Of a stretch of DNA of 27,144 bases, positions 6,495 through 13,856 are shown piece by piece. Origin of the DNA: a virus; the IMG/VR virus record IMGVR_UViG_3300031658_000091, positions 1 to 27,144 of that record; one strand, given 5' to 3'. The position numbers were made by a program, and so were the translations under genes. Numbering within the stretch: the stretch's first letter is position 1; each line of letters begins with the position of its first letter. A model generated the notes under the pieces. That model was not told where the DNA came from and ran no database searches. It was given only the letters and a program-made list of their open reading frames with translations.

Positions 6495-8675
6495 TTAAAA
6501 TAATTCTTTAATTGTATCTTTTTCTAATTGTACGCTTTTATGATTCTTTGCATTAATATCAAAGTAACTTTCTTTTAATTCAATAGATATACTTTTTCTA
6601 TTCATTTTAATTGACTGACATCCCTCAGATCCAATTCCTCCAAATGGGCTAAATATAGTTTCATTCTCATTTGAGTATAAATGTATTATTCTTTCAATAG
6701 TATCTAATTGTAATGGACAAATATGCTTCTCATCATTTCCATCTCTGGCACTTCTGAATTGTAATGTTCTTGAATAATTAACATCCATCCAAACTGGAGA
6801 AGCGTATTTTTGCCATAAATCTACTGGTAGATAGTTTGGTTCGCTTGAATCGGTATCTTGATGAGTTACTGGAACTTCATTATCTCCTGCGTTTCTAAAA
6901 AATAAAACATAATCAGGAATACCTACTCTACTCATTACGCTATCTTTCTTTATTGTTTTATGTAAAAGTCCTAATGCTTTTGTTCTTTGCATTTCAGTTA
7001 CTGGATTCTTCCATATTGTTGTTTTTGCATGATATATAAATCCTTCTTGAGTAAACCAGTCAATTAACATTCCGCTAAAATCTCTTAATCCAATATATCC
7101 TTCTTTACCTTTTTGGATTGGTAAGTCCATACAATGAATAGCGCATATTCTACCACTTTTTAATACTCTTTTTAGTTCAGGTATTAAGTATTTAAAGTGA
7201 GTTTCAAATTGCTTATAATTAGATACATTTCCCATGTCCTCAGACTTATCTGAATAAACATATAATTCAGCAAAAGGCGGAGAGAATACAACTAAATCTG
7301 CTGAGTCATCTTTTAATTTTTTACTTTCTTCTACACAATCACCATTTAACAAATGATAGTTTTCTGTTTTAATTTCTTTTTTCATAATATTAACTTTGCT
7401 TTTACTTGTTTTATAATCTGTTTCAGCTGAATATTTAGCCATTTCTTTTATCATTTCTTTATGTTTCTTTTCTTTATCTAATATTGATTGTCTTACATTT
7501 TTTTGACTTTCAGGAACTAATAAATGTACTGTTACTTTATTTTTTTGACCAAATCTGTAGCATCTTCTTACAGCTTGATAAAATGCTTCAAATTTAAAAT
7601 CATATGAAGTAAATACCATATTGCTACATTGCTGGTAATTCATGCCAAAAGATGCTATGCTTGTTTTTGTTATTAAGTTTTGAAATTCTACATTTGCAAA
7701 TCCATTTAAATTATTAGCTTTTACTTCTGGCTTATCTTTACCTTGTACATTTATAGAATTTTTTAAAACCTTACTTAGTTTATCTGTTTCAGTATTCCTT
7801 AATGACCAAACAATGAATTGTTCTTCTGAACTATTAACTATTTCTATAGTTTTTTCTATTCTTTTATCAAAAGACCTTTTTAGATCTCTATGTAATTCAG
7901 TAGCACTAACAGCCGCATCACAAAACAAGCTACCAGTATTATTTTCTACTGGTATAATATGCTCTATATATTCAATTTCAGGCAAATCATATCCATTATC
8001 ATCAAATCCTAATGTTTTTGGATTATCTACAGAAATAGACCATGTACATACATACTTCCAGAATGTATCTTTTGCGTGTTTTCTTAATCTCCATTTGCTT
8101 GTTTCTCCACCATCATGAACAAAGAACATAGCTAACATCTCTAAGTAGCTCATAGCTCCTAAAAACTCACTATGCTGCCCTAATTCCATATGGTCGTTTG
8201 GCGATGGAGTTGCTGTACATGCTAATTTATAAGGCGTGTTTTTAAATGTATTAATTATTAAGCTTGACATTTTGCCGTCCTTACCTTTTAATATAGAACT
8301 CTCATCAAGAACCACCCCTCCATAAATAGAAGTATCTAAATTTTTAAGCTGTTCAAAATTAGTAATATCAAAAGAATCTAAATTAATACCAAATTGCACA
8401 GCTTCTCTTTTTGTTTGAGCAACTACAGCCAATGGAGCTAATATTAATACTTTTTGCCTTGTATGATTAAATACTGCATCCGCCCATGCAAGTTGCTGGA
8501 TTGTTTTACCTAATCCGCAATCTTCAAATAATGCAAATCTTCCTTTTTTTAATGCAATCTTAACGATATGCTTTTGAAAGTCAAATAGATTAACATTCAA
8601 ATCTGTTTCTTCAATATCAAAACCACTTGATATAAATGTTTTTTCTTTAGTTTTTAAAAATTCTTTGTACTTCAT
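6495..8675 (-). CDS. SF2 helicase fused to a beta-class DNA methyltransferase
   Basis: Residues ~25-400 of this 726-residue protein form a SNF2-like SF2 helicase: Walker A EDCGLGKT (51-58), DESS box (124-127), TATPSPND (154-161) and motif VI QAVRRCYRFGQ (367-377). Residues ~435-726 form a DNA amino-methyltransferase. The catalytic motif SPPF (465-468) comes before the AdoMet motif FSPFGGIGSEG (675-685), the order of the beta class. SPPF rather than DPPY favours N4-cytosine methylation, though N6-adenine is possible. An in-frame ATG at 7385 sits at the domain junction with an A-rich upstream, and could yield a separate 296-residue methyltransferase. The protein may modify phage DNA against restriction while moving along it. 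A VRR-NUC nuclease and a second SF2 helicase lie just upstream. Confidence 0.92.
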   Translation of the reverse strand: MKYKEFLKTKEKTFISSGFDIEETDLNVNLFDFQKHIVKIALKKGRFALFEDCGLGKTIQQLAWADAVFNHTRQKVLILAPLAVVAQTKREAVQFGINLDSFDITNFEQLKNLDTSIYGGVVLDESSILKGKDGKMSSLIINTFKNTPYKLACTATPSPNDHMELGQHSEFLGAMSYLEMLAMFFVHDGGETSKWRLRKHAKDTFWKYVCTWSISVDNPKTLGFDDNGYDLPEIEYIEHIIPVENNTGSLFCDAAVSATELHRDLKRSFDKRIEKTIEIVNSSEEQFIVWSLRNTETDKLSKVLKNSINVQGKDKPEVKANNLNGFANVEFQNLITKTSIASFGMNYQQCSNMVFTSYDFKFEAFYQAVRRCYRFGQKNKVTVHLLVPESQKNVRQSILDKEKKHKEMIKEMAKYSAETDYKTSKSKVNIMKKEIKTENYHLLNGDCVEESKKLKDDSADLVVFSPPFAELYVYSDKSEDMGNVSNYKQFETHFKYLIPELKRVLKSGRICAIHCMDLPIQKGKEGYIGLRDFSGMLIDWFTQEGFIYHAKTTIWKNPVTEMQRTKALGLLHKTIKKDSVMSRVGIPDYVLFFRNAGDNEVPVTHQDTDSSEPNYLPVDLWQKYASPVWMDVNYSRTLQFRSARDGNDEKHICPLQLDTIERIIHLYSNENETIFSPFGGIGSEGCQSIKMNRKSISIELKESYFDINAKNHKSVQLEKDTIKELF

Positions 8676-8712
8676 GTGCTTGTTTTTTAAAGTGTTTAAA
8701 TTAATTTAATGC

Positions 8713-8745
8713 AATATTAATACTAATAAAGTTATAAACCTAATT
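8713..8745 (-). repeat. 33-bp repeat, copy A (pairs with 9090-9122)
   Basis: 31 of 33 bases match the copy at 9090-9122. Each copy starts in the last codon (Asn) and TAG stop of a gene and ends 33-37 bases before the next ATG. On the minus strand the core is GGTTTATAACTTTATTAG, which includes TAACTTTA, one base from the promoter box. It may be a duplicated promoter or leader. Confidence 0.6.
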
Positions 8746-8994
8746 TATGATTAAGTTATTATTCAAATAATCTTGAATTTCTTCATCGGTAAATTCTGTA
8801 TCAACTGTATCATCATCTGAAAATCTTGTAAAATGTAAAGTATCACCGTTTCCAAAATCAATATAATAATCTAAGTAATCGCAAATATCCATCTTATCAA
8901 ATTCTTTAGTAATTAAGATCGTATCATTAATGATTAATTCAGTAGTTACATAATAACTATTATCTTGTATTGTGTTTATTATTTCTATTTTCAT
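8740..8994 (-). CDS. Small acidic hypothetical protein
   Basis: I do not recognise this 84-residue protein. It is strongly acidic, especially its second half (FSDDDTVDTEFTDEEIQDYL), and beta-rich in the first half. Such acidity is common in small phage proteins that mimic DNA or bind basic partners, but this is only a compositional remark. Its ATG overlaps the stop of a 21-residue membrane peptide gene (ATGA). It ends AAT-TAG followed by a repeat shared with the end of the VRR-NUC gene. Confidence 0.7.
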   Translation of the reverse strand: MKIEIINTIQDNSYYVTTELIINDTILITKEFDKMDICDYLDYYIDFGNGDTLHFTRFSDDDTVDTEFTDEEIQDYLNNNLIIN

Positions 8995-9056
8995 GATGCA
9001 AGGATTATTAATGTTATTCCAAATATAATTGTTAATATAATTTCAAAGTTTTTCAT
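8991..9056 (-). CDS. 21-residue transmembrane peptide
   Basis: An ATG at 9056, after an A-rich leader (ACTAAACAAAAACAA), opens a 21-codon frame whose TGA overlaps the next ATG. After MKNFE the peptide is nearly all Ile/Leu/Thr/Phe/Gly, one membrane-spanning helix. The exact ATGA coupling and the intact frame filling the gap favour a real gene. A pure leader peptide for the acidic protein is the alternative. Confidence 0.45.
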   Translation of the reverse strand: MKNFEIILTIIFGITLIILAS

Positions 9057-9089
9057 TTGTTTTTGTTTAGTGTTAAATGATTAGATTGT

Positions 9090-9122
9090 AATATTAAGTC
9101 TAATAAAGTTATAAACCTAATT
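9090..9122 (-). repeat. 33-bp repeat, copy B (pairs with 8713-8745)
   Basis: This is the second copy, overlapping the stop of the VRR-NUC gene and lying upstream of the 21-residue peptide gene. The two mismatches are adjacent. No third copy was noticed in the window. Confidence 0.6.
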
Positions 9123-9377
9123 AAATTCAATTAAAACATCTTTTTTTGTAAAAAAACTTTTAAAACCTTTTTCTTTTAACTCTTTTAATCTGAACTTTTG
9201 CAATGTAGATAGTACACCAGTAGCTGTTTTAACTTCTATAAATATAGGTTCTTCTCCTTGTTTTAAACAAAGCAAATCTGGTATTCCATTCTTATTAGTT
9301 TTTATTAATTTTAAAACATAATATCCATTTGATTCAAATTTATTAATGATCTTCTTTTGATAATCTGCTTCTTTCAT
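9117..9377 (-). CDS. VRR-NUC domain nuclease
   Basis: This 86-residue protein is a minimal VRR-NUC (PD-(D/E)XK) nuclease. It begins with the family's E-x-x-x-Q motif (MKEADYQKKI) and has GIPDLLCL with D34, then FIEVK with E48 and K50, followed by LQKFRLKELKEKG. Stand-alone VRR-NUC proteins of this size are common in phages and are usually linked to an SF2 helicase gene. That holds here: its ATG overlaps the helicase stop (ATGA). It is expected to cut branched or structured DNA during replication or recombination. The precise substrate cannot be read from the sequence. Confidence 0.92.
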   Translation of the reverse strand: MKEADYQKKIINKFESNGYYVLKLIKTNKNGIPDLLCLKQGEEPIFIEVKTATGVLSTLQKFRLKELKEKGFKSFFTKKDVLIEFN

Positions 9378-10585
9378 AGGTCTTTTAATGTTTTTTTGAA
9401 TGTTTGCAGGGTAAAATTCTTTTTATTCATTACAGCTTTATGAATTTTGTATTCAATACCAGCTTTTGAAAATAACCAATAAACATCATTTTCTTTTCTA
9501 TCTAATGTTGTCATTCTATCTCTAAACTGCCAGTAAGTCACAGCTGAAAAATCTATATTATAAGCAACTATCATTTCTGCTTTTGATAAGTTTATACCTT
9601 CCCTTCCAGAAACAAATTGTAAAGCAATACTTTTATTGGTTGTATTAAATTCATTTATATCTTCTGTAATATCTAATATTTCTTTGATGGCTTTTAATTC
9701 AGCTTTGAATTTATAAAAGATAGCTAATTTTTTACCTTTAAAATTATCACGAATATAATTAACTTTTGAATAATCTATTATTTTACTGTTTCCACTTTCA
9801 AACTTTACAGTTCCAGAACTTAGCTGATGAACCTTTTGCATGAGCTTAACAGAAGTATCTGCCAAAATAACTTCATTAGTTCCATCAATTACTAAATCAC
9901 GTTTCAAACGCTTTATCAAACTATATGTTACTGGCAGCATTTCAACTTCTTTAATATGTTCAGAAATTGTAGAACTGAATCCAGCTTCTTTTTGCGTGTA
10001 TGTTAATTTATATTTATCAATAACATTACTTAGTTTACTATATTCTATATTTTTATAGCTTTTTGCTTGGCCATAACTTGTATAAACTATTTCAGGAGTT
10101 CCTAATACATTAAAAAACTTATAGAAGTTCGCAAACTGTTTAAACGGTGTAAAGGGACTAATCCAAAATTGATGAAATAATTGTGAATTTGATTCTGGTG
10201 TTATTGTTCCAGACATTAAAATTAAATCATTATTTACAAAGCTTCTTAATATCTTAGCTTTTTTGTTTGGCTTTGGATAAGTTCCTAAATTATGGCTTTC
10301 ATCTGCAATAACTAAATCAAAGTTTCCTTTAATATTATGCAGATTTTCGTAATTCGTTACTGTAATATCATATTTGTGGCCAGCAGTAATATAATCTTCT
10401 TGAATAGAACTAATTGCTTTTTTCTTTGTTACAAATAAAACATTGCTGTAATACTTTGCAATGTCTAAAGAAATATGAGTTTTGCCAGTTCTAACTTCAA
10501 AGCAAAGAATTAATATCTTATGCTTTTTCAGAATTTCTAAACCTTGTTCAGAAGCTTCTTTTTGGTATGATCTTAATTTAAACAT
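9374..10585 (-). CDS. SF2 DNA helicase
   Basis: This protein of about 403 residues is a SNF2/DEAD-like helicase that couples ATP hydrolysis to movement on DNA. Motif Q/I is RSYQKEA near the N-terminus. Walker A is EVRTGKT (30-36), the DEAH-type box is ADESH (94-98), motif III is LMSGTITPES, and the C-terminal RecA fold has SGREGINL and QFRDRMTTLDR as motifs V and VI. I start at the ATG at 10585. The frame can be extended to a TTG at 10594, inside the end of the primase gene, but ATG is more likely. It is coupled to the VRR-NUC gene downstream and overlaps the primase gene upstream. The three probably act together in replication-fork processing. Confidence 0.9.
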   Translation of the reverse strand: MFKLRSYQKEASEQGLEILKKHKILILCFEVRTGKTHISLDIAKYYSNVLFVTKKKAISSIQEDYITAGHKYDITVTNYENLHNIKGNFDLVIADESHNLGTYPKPNKKAKILRSFVNNDLILMSGTITPESNSQLFHQFWISPFTPFKQFANFYKFFNVLGTPEIVYTSYGQAKSYKNIEYSKLSNVIDKYKLTYTQKEAGFSSTISEHIKEVEMLPVTYSLIKRLKRDLVIDGTNEVILADTSVKLMQKVHQLSSGTVKFESGNSKIIDYSKVNYIRDNFKGKKLAIFYKFKAELKAIKEILDITEDINEFNTTNKSIALQFVSGREGINLSKAEMIVAYNIDFSAVTYWQFRDRMTTLDRKENDVYWLFSKAGIEYKIHKAVMNKKNFTLQTFKKTLKDL

Positions 10586-12812
10586 TCTTTTCAAGTTGTT
10601 TAATATATTTGTAAATCATTGTTAAGCTAACACCTAATTGTTCGCTTGTTTCTTTTTTGTTCAGCTTTGGATTTTGAGAATAAAGAATTTGAAATTTTTC
10701 TTTTGTGCTTTTACCTTTATTATTTACAATTACATTCTTTATTTCAGAAGTTTCAATACTATCAATTTTAATCTTCTTAGCCATTGCAATAAAATATTTA
10801 CTTAATTGTTCCGCTTTCAAAATAGATTCTTTAGAAATTAAATCCCTTTCAGTTACTTTCCTTTCAGTATCTGAAAATACTTGAATTAATAATGCAAATC
10901 TTGGAATATATGATTTTTGTTTTGGCAACATACTTTTCATGTATTCATTTTCTTCATCTGAATTTTGTGTTTCTGTTATTTCATTAAAAATTCTTATCCA
11001 TTCTGTTTTTGCTTCTGGACTAAATTTTAAAACTATTGGTTCAATGCTTCCATCTCTATTTCTTCTTAGTACATTGTTCTTAATTGATTCATAGAATGAT
11101 ACTATTTTATCTGAAAACCAATTAATAGTATCATAACTCATTTCTGCATCATTGTATTTTTCAACTTTTAGATCTGGATATGATAATAGCATTCTATCCA
11201 TGAAACCATTATCTTTATTTTCTTCAGTATAAAAAGAATTAAAAATTGCTGGTTGAATACCACCTAAAATTGGAATCATTGGACTTGAAACAAAAGAACC
11301 TGCCCTTGAAATTCTGTTTAGATTTACACTTTTACCACTCCATGTACTAAGCCAAAATTCTAAATCTGAACCTTGTTTATATTTGTTCATATCCTTAAAC
11401 CATCCTGCAAGTTCATCTTTAAAAACGCCAACACCATTATCATTTTCTTGATGTAAATCAACTAAAGCTTCTAAAGTAATATCATTTGCAATAAATTGTT
11501 TTTTAATTGGCTTCTGAATTTCTGGATAATCTTTTTTATCCTTTGGCGTTAAGTTATCATAATGCTCAAACTTTTCATAGTCTTTAATGTATGAAGAAAT
11601 TTCTTTATTGTTCTGTTTTTCTAATGGAAATATAATATTTGATATTGATGGCGTTTTTCCAATACCAGCTTTTCCAACAACAGCTAACCAAACAACAGCA
11701 GATTCTTGCCATCCTTTTTTGACTTCTATTTTCATTGCATTACCAATACATAAAGAAGTGAGCCATAACAATGAACTGCCCATATAATCAACATTGCTGT
11801 TTAATGTTGTACTACATTCTGAAATATAAGTTTGTACTGTTTTTGGGAATATGTCAATTGGAAATTCAAGATCCTTTGTTTCTATTTGAATATTTTCTTT
11901 CGGTTCTTGTTCTTTTTTTATCCTTCTTGTACCATAGCCATCAAGATATGCTTGTTTTGATGCTGCAGACCGATTACTATTAAAGTATTTACAAGTATAA
12001 GCAGAAAATGCGGTGTATTGTTTTTCACTTTGGTATATTGTACCAGTACTGTGCAAAAACATTAAGTCTTTATCTTTATAAATATATCCACTATGTACGC
12101 TTTCAGAATTATGCCTTTTGATAATATACTTATCTGCTAAATTTCTTATAATTGTGAAATCTTCAGAAACAATATCCCAAACTGAATTTTTATTATTGAA
12201 ATCATCCCATGCAGTAATTTCACCTTCAATTTGTACAAAGTCTTTTTTAGCTGGTGCAATCTTTACAGTTTCAGTATCAATATAATTGTATGTTTCTGCA
12301 ATTAAGAATAATATATTTCTATCATTATCTGAAATGAATTGAATATTTTGATAATCCAAATCGCCTAAATGTTTATCATAGGCGATTACCATTCCACCAA
12401 TCCCCCTTGTTTCAATTATTGCTTCAGTATGTCCCTTTAAGGATGCAATTTTTTGGTTTCCTTCAACTCTTTTACTTTTATATAAAATATGATAGCCATT
12501 ATTTTTAGTTTTCTTAATAACAAACTTATCATTAAAATCCAGAATATTATCTTGAAGAAAAGATAAAAATTCAGCCCACCATTCTAATTGTTCTTTGGCA
12601 GTACTTAATACTTTTAAATCTATATCTAAAACTTCCAGATAATTGAAGCCAGTAATTAATCCATATAATGGAGCATTCAGAAGTTCAATTTGTTCTGAAG
12701 TTCTTGCAGTAGTTTGGAAGTCTTTCCATGCGCCATCTGGTCGCTTATCCTCCTTGCAAGGAATAACAGAATATCCTAAAGAAGATAAAAGTTGTAAATG
12801 TGTTTTTTTCAT
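10578..12812 (-). CDS. Primase-polymerase fused to DUF3987 helicase-like ATPase
   Basis: At 744 residues this is the largest gene. The N-terminal ~170 residues are a PrimPol (archaeo-eukaryotic primase) domain: SVIPCKEDKRPDGAWK, the catalytic LDIDLK (D63/D65), GYHILY (H108) and ETRGIGGMVIAY. Residues ~310-620 are a DUF3987-type ATPase with Walker A GKAGIGKT (380-387), VFKDELAGWFKDMNKY and GGIQP. The end is a helix-turn-helix (NKKETSEQLGVSLTMIYKYI). Such fusions prime synthesis and unwind the origin in phages and plasmids. The gene is first after the repeat array at 12997-13238, with its own promoter box and a structured leader, which fits an origin-linked replisome gene. Confidence 0.92.
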   Translation of the reverse strand: MKKTHLQLLSSLGYSVIPCKEDKRPDGAWKDFQTTARTSEQIELLNAPLYGLITGFNYLEVLDIDLKVLSTAKEQLEWWAEFLSFLQDNILDFNDKFVIKKTKNNGYHILYKSKRVEGNQKIASLKGHTEAIIETRGIGGMVIAYDKHLGDLDYQNIQFISDNDRNILFLIAETYNYIDTETVKIAPAKKDFVQIEGEITAWDDFNNKNSVWDIVSEDFTIIRNLADKYIIKRHNSESVHSGYIYKDKDLMFLHSTGTIYQSEKQYTAFSAYTCKYFNSNRSAASKQAYLDGYGTRRIKKEQEPKENIQIETKDLEFPIDIFPKTVQTYISECSTTLNSNVDYMGSSLLWLTSLCIGNAMKIEVKKGWQESAVVWLAVVGKAGIGKTPSISNIIFPLEKQNNKEISSYIKDYEKFEHYDNLTPKDKKDYPEIQKPIKKQFIANDITLEALVDLHQENDNGVGVFKDELAGWFKDMNKYKQGSDLEFWLSTWSGKSVNLNRISRAGSFVSSPMIPILGGIQPAIFNSFYTEENKDNGFMDRMLLSYPDLKVEKYNDAEMSYDTINWFSDKIVSFYESIKNNVLRRNRDGSIEPIVLKFSPEAKTEWIRIFNEITETQNSDEENEYMKSMLPKQKSYIPRFALLIQVFSDTERKVTERDLISKESILKAEQLSKYFIAMAKKIKIDSIETSEIKNVIVNNKGKSTKEKFQILYSQNPKLNKKETSEQLGVSLTMIYKYIKQLEKNV

Positions 12813-12833
12813 TGTGCTGAATTTTAAATTAAA

Positions 12834-12936
12834 AAAGGTGTATTAAAACTTTTGAAGGCACAACTTCTACTAATCTTAAAACACCTTTCAATATTTTCTT
12901 TTAATTAGAATTTCTTTTGTGCTAAACATTCTAATT
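12834..12936 (-). promoter_or_regulatory. Structured leader RNA of the primase operon (two hairpins, kissing-loop potential)
   Basis: Hairpin 1 pairs AATTAGAAT (12936-12928) with ATTCTAATT (12911-12903). Hairpin 2 has an outer stem AAAGGTGT (12888-12881) with ACACCTTT (12841-12834), which runs into six T, and an inner stem GAAG/CTTC (12867-12864, 12857-12854) closing a six-base loop TTGTGC. That loop is exactly complementary to GCACAA (12922-12917) in the loop of hairpin 1. Hairpin 2 alone resembles a terminator just before the start codon. A 13-codon frame (ATG at 12929) lies inside. Confidence 0.5.
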
Positions 12937-12946
12937 TATTATGGTA

Positions 12947-12954
12947 CAAATATA
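12947..12954 (-). promoter_or_regulatory. -7 promoter box TATATTTG of the replication operon
   Basis: TATATTTGTAC on the minus strand lies between the repeat array and the primase leader. No clear TTG at -33 is seen. Confidence 0.5.
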
Positions 12955-12996
12955 GTAATAATTTATTTACCATCTGGTTTTTTCTTTGTTAATAAC

Positions 12997-13238
12997 TTTA
13001 AACCAATTTTAAACCATTTTAAACCAATTTTAAACCAAACGAAAAAAATAAATTCAATGTTTATAGTACTTGCAGAACTATTTTAAACTTTTAAACCAAA
13101 ATCTGAAAAAAACTGAAAAAAATATTTTCTTACTTTTTTATTTTCTTGTTTTACATTTTAAACCAAACAAGGTTTAAACGGTTTAAAGTGTTGGTATCAT
13201 TGTCTAATAGAATTCAACCAATGGTTTAAAAGTTTAAA
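12997..13238. repeat. Iteron-like array of TTTAAACCA, candidate replication origin
   Basis: TTTAAACCA occurs at 12997, 13008, 13018 and 13029 (spacing 11, 10, 11, one helical turn), and again at 13090 and 13157. Inverted copies GGTTTAAA lie at 13171 and 13180 and TGGTTTAAA at 13222, with partial units at 13082 and 13232. The whole non-coding stretch 12813-13309 is extremely AT-rich and holds no credible gene. Phased repeats beside a PrimPol-helicase gene are typical of phage and plasmid origins. They could also be operators of the replication promoter. Confidence 0.65.
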
Positions 13239-13250
13239 ATAAATCTACTA

Positions 13251-13287
13251 AATAGAATAGCCGACTAAGAAAACTTAATCGGCTATT
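13251..13287 (-). terminator. Intrinsic terminator after the 102-residue gene
   Basis: AATAGCCGATTAAG (13287-13274, minus) pairs with CTTAGTCGGCTATT (13269-13256) around a UUUU loop. The single non-Watson-Crick position is a G-U pair only on the minus-strand RNA, which supports the orientation. The downstream U-run is short (CTATTTAG). It separates the recombination genes from the origin region. Confidence 0.7.
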
Positions 13288-13309
13288 TATAATTTCAACT
13301 TTTTAACTG

Positions 13310-13618
13310 TTAATAACTTTTAAAAATATCTTCATAATACACAATAATTTCATCATTATCGCTTTCATCTGTATCAATGTCATATTCTCCAGTTTGTATT
13401 TCATTCTTAAATGCAGACATTTTAAAGAATACACTATTGCCTTGTCTATAAATTAGGTTCTTTGTACCTTCATAAGATGGCATTGCAGTTGATACTGTAA
13501 AGTATTCATCAAACGTCCTTACAAAGCAGTATTTTGCATCTGTAAGATAGTTATCAGTAAATGAAACATTGTACTGGTTTGTTCCTTTAGTTATTTTTAT
13601 GGTGTTATTTTTTTTCAT
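13310..13618 (-). CDS. Hypothetical acidic-tailed protein
   Basis: I do not recognise this protein. I start it at the ATG at 13618 (MKKNNTIKITKG, 102 residues) because the stop of an upstream 47-residue gene overlaps there. The frame extends in phase to another ATG at 13654, giving 114 residues. It is beta-rich with aromatic residues in the middle (DAKYCFVRTFDEYFTVS) and a very acidic end (DIDTDESDNDEIIVYYEDIF). It is the last gene before a terminator and the origin region. Confidence 0.7.
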   Translation of the reverse strand: MKKNNTIKITKGTNQYNVSFTDNYLTDAKYCFVRTFDEYFTVSTAMPSYEGTKNLIYRQGNSVFFKMSAFKNEIQTGEYDIDTDESDNDEIIVYYEDIFKSY

Positions 13619-13748
13619 ATCTAATTGTATAATTTTTATAGAAAAAAAAGCCATATAATTTAGCTGAAATCAAACTATTGAATTGTTTAATTCTTAATGT
13701 TTCTACTGTTGTGAGAATATCGTTAATTTCTGTTATTGTGTAATTCAT
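13605..13748 (-). CDS. 47-residue hypothetical protein
   Basis: An ATG at 13748 lies inside the end of a 25-residue membrane peptide gene, and the frame runs to a TAA that overlaps the next gene's start by about 14 bases. The product begins MNYTITEINDILTTVETLRI, a likely helix, and ends basic and aromatic (KNYTIRYEKK). Function is unknown. The chained overlaps on both sides are the main support. Confidence 0.45.
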   Translation of the reverse strand: MNYTITEINDILTTVETLRIKQFNSLISAKLYGFFFYKNYTIRYEKK

Positions 13749-13800
13749 AAAAGGCATATATTAAAATTACTGCAAAGAATACTGTTGGGAATATTTCCAT
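13723..13800 (-). CDS. 25-residue transmembrane peptide
   Basis: An ATG at 13800 shortly after the SSB-gene terminator opens a 25-codon frame. The peptide starts MEIFPTVFFAVILIYAF, a single membrane helix, and ends in a polar ELHNNRN tail. The next gene's ATG overlaps its last codons. It parallels the 21-residue peptide at 8991-9056 in size, hydrophobicity and coupling. Confidence 0.45.
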   Translation of the reverse strand: MEIFPTVFFAVILIYAFYELHNNRN

Positions 13801-13813
13801 GATCTTGTTTTTT

Positions 13814-13845
13814 AAAAAAGCCTACATACAAAATACATAGGCTTT
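13814..13845 (-). terminator. Terminator after the DUF3127 gene
   Basis: AAAGCCTA (13845-13838, minus) pairs with TAGGCTTT (13824-13817) over a 13-base loop, followed by more T (CTTTTTTAAAAAAC). It lies eleven bases after the gene's stop. Confidence 0.7.
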
Positions 13846-13856
13846 AAGTTAATTGA

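Noticed and set aside
6495-6515. C-terminal KELF of the helicase-methyltransferase as a clamp-binding peptide for the phage DnaN
   Set aside because: It lacks the Gln of the Q-x-x-L-F motif and is too short to call from sequence.
10586-10594. TTG at 10594 as the start of the SF2 helicase
   Set aside because: An ATG three codons later gives the same domain and is the more usual start.
12997-13238. Repeat array as a CRISPR
   Set aside because: The repeats are only nine bases, spaced one helical turn apart and in both orientations. There are no spacers of 25-40 bases and no cas genes.
12813-13309. DnaA boxes in the candidate origin
   Set aside because: I found no TTATNCACA-type site on either strand in this stretch. 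The repeated unit is TTTAAACCA instead.
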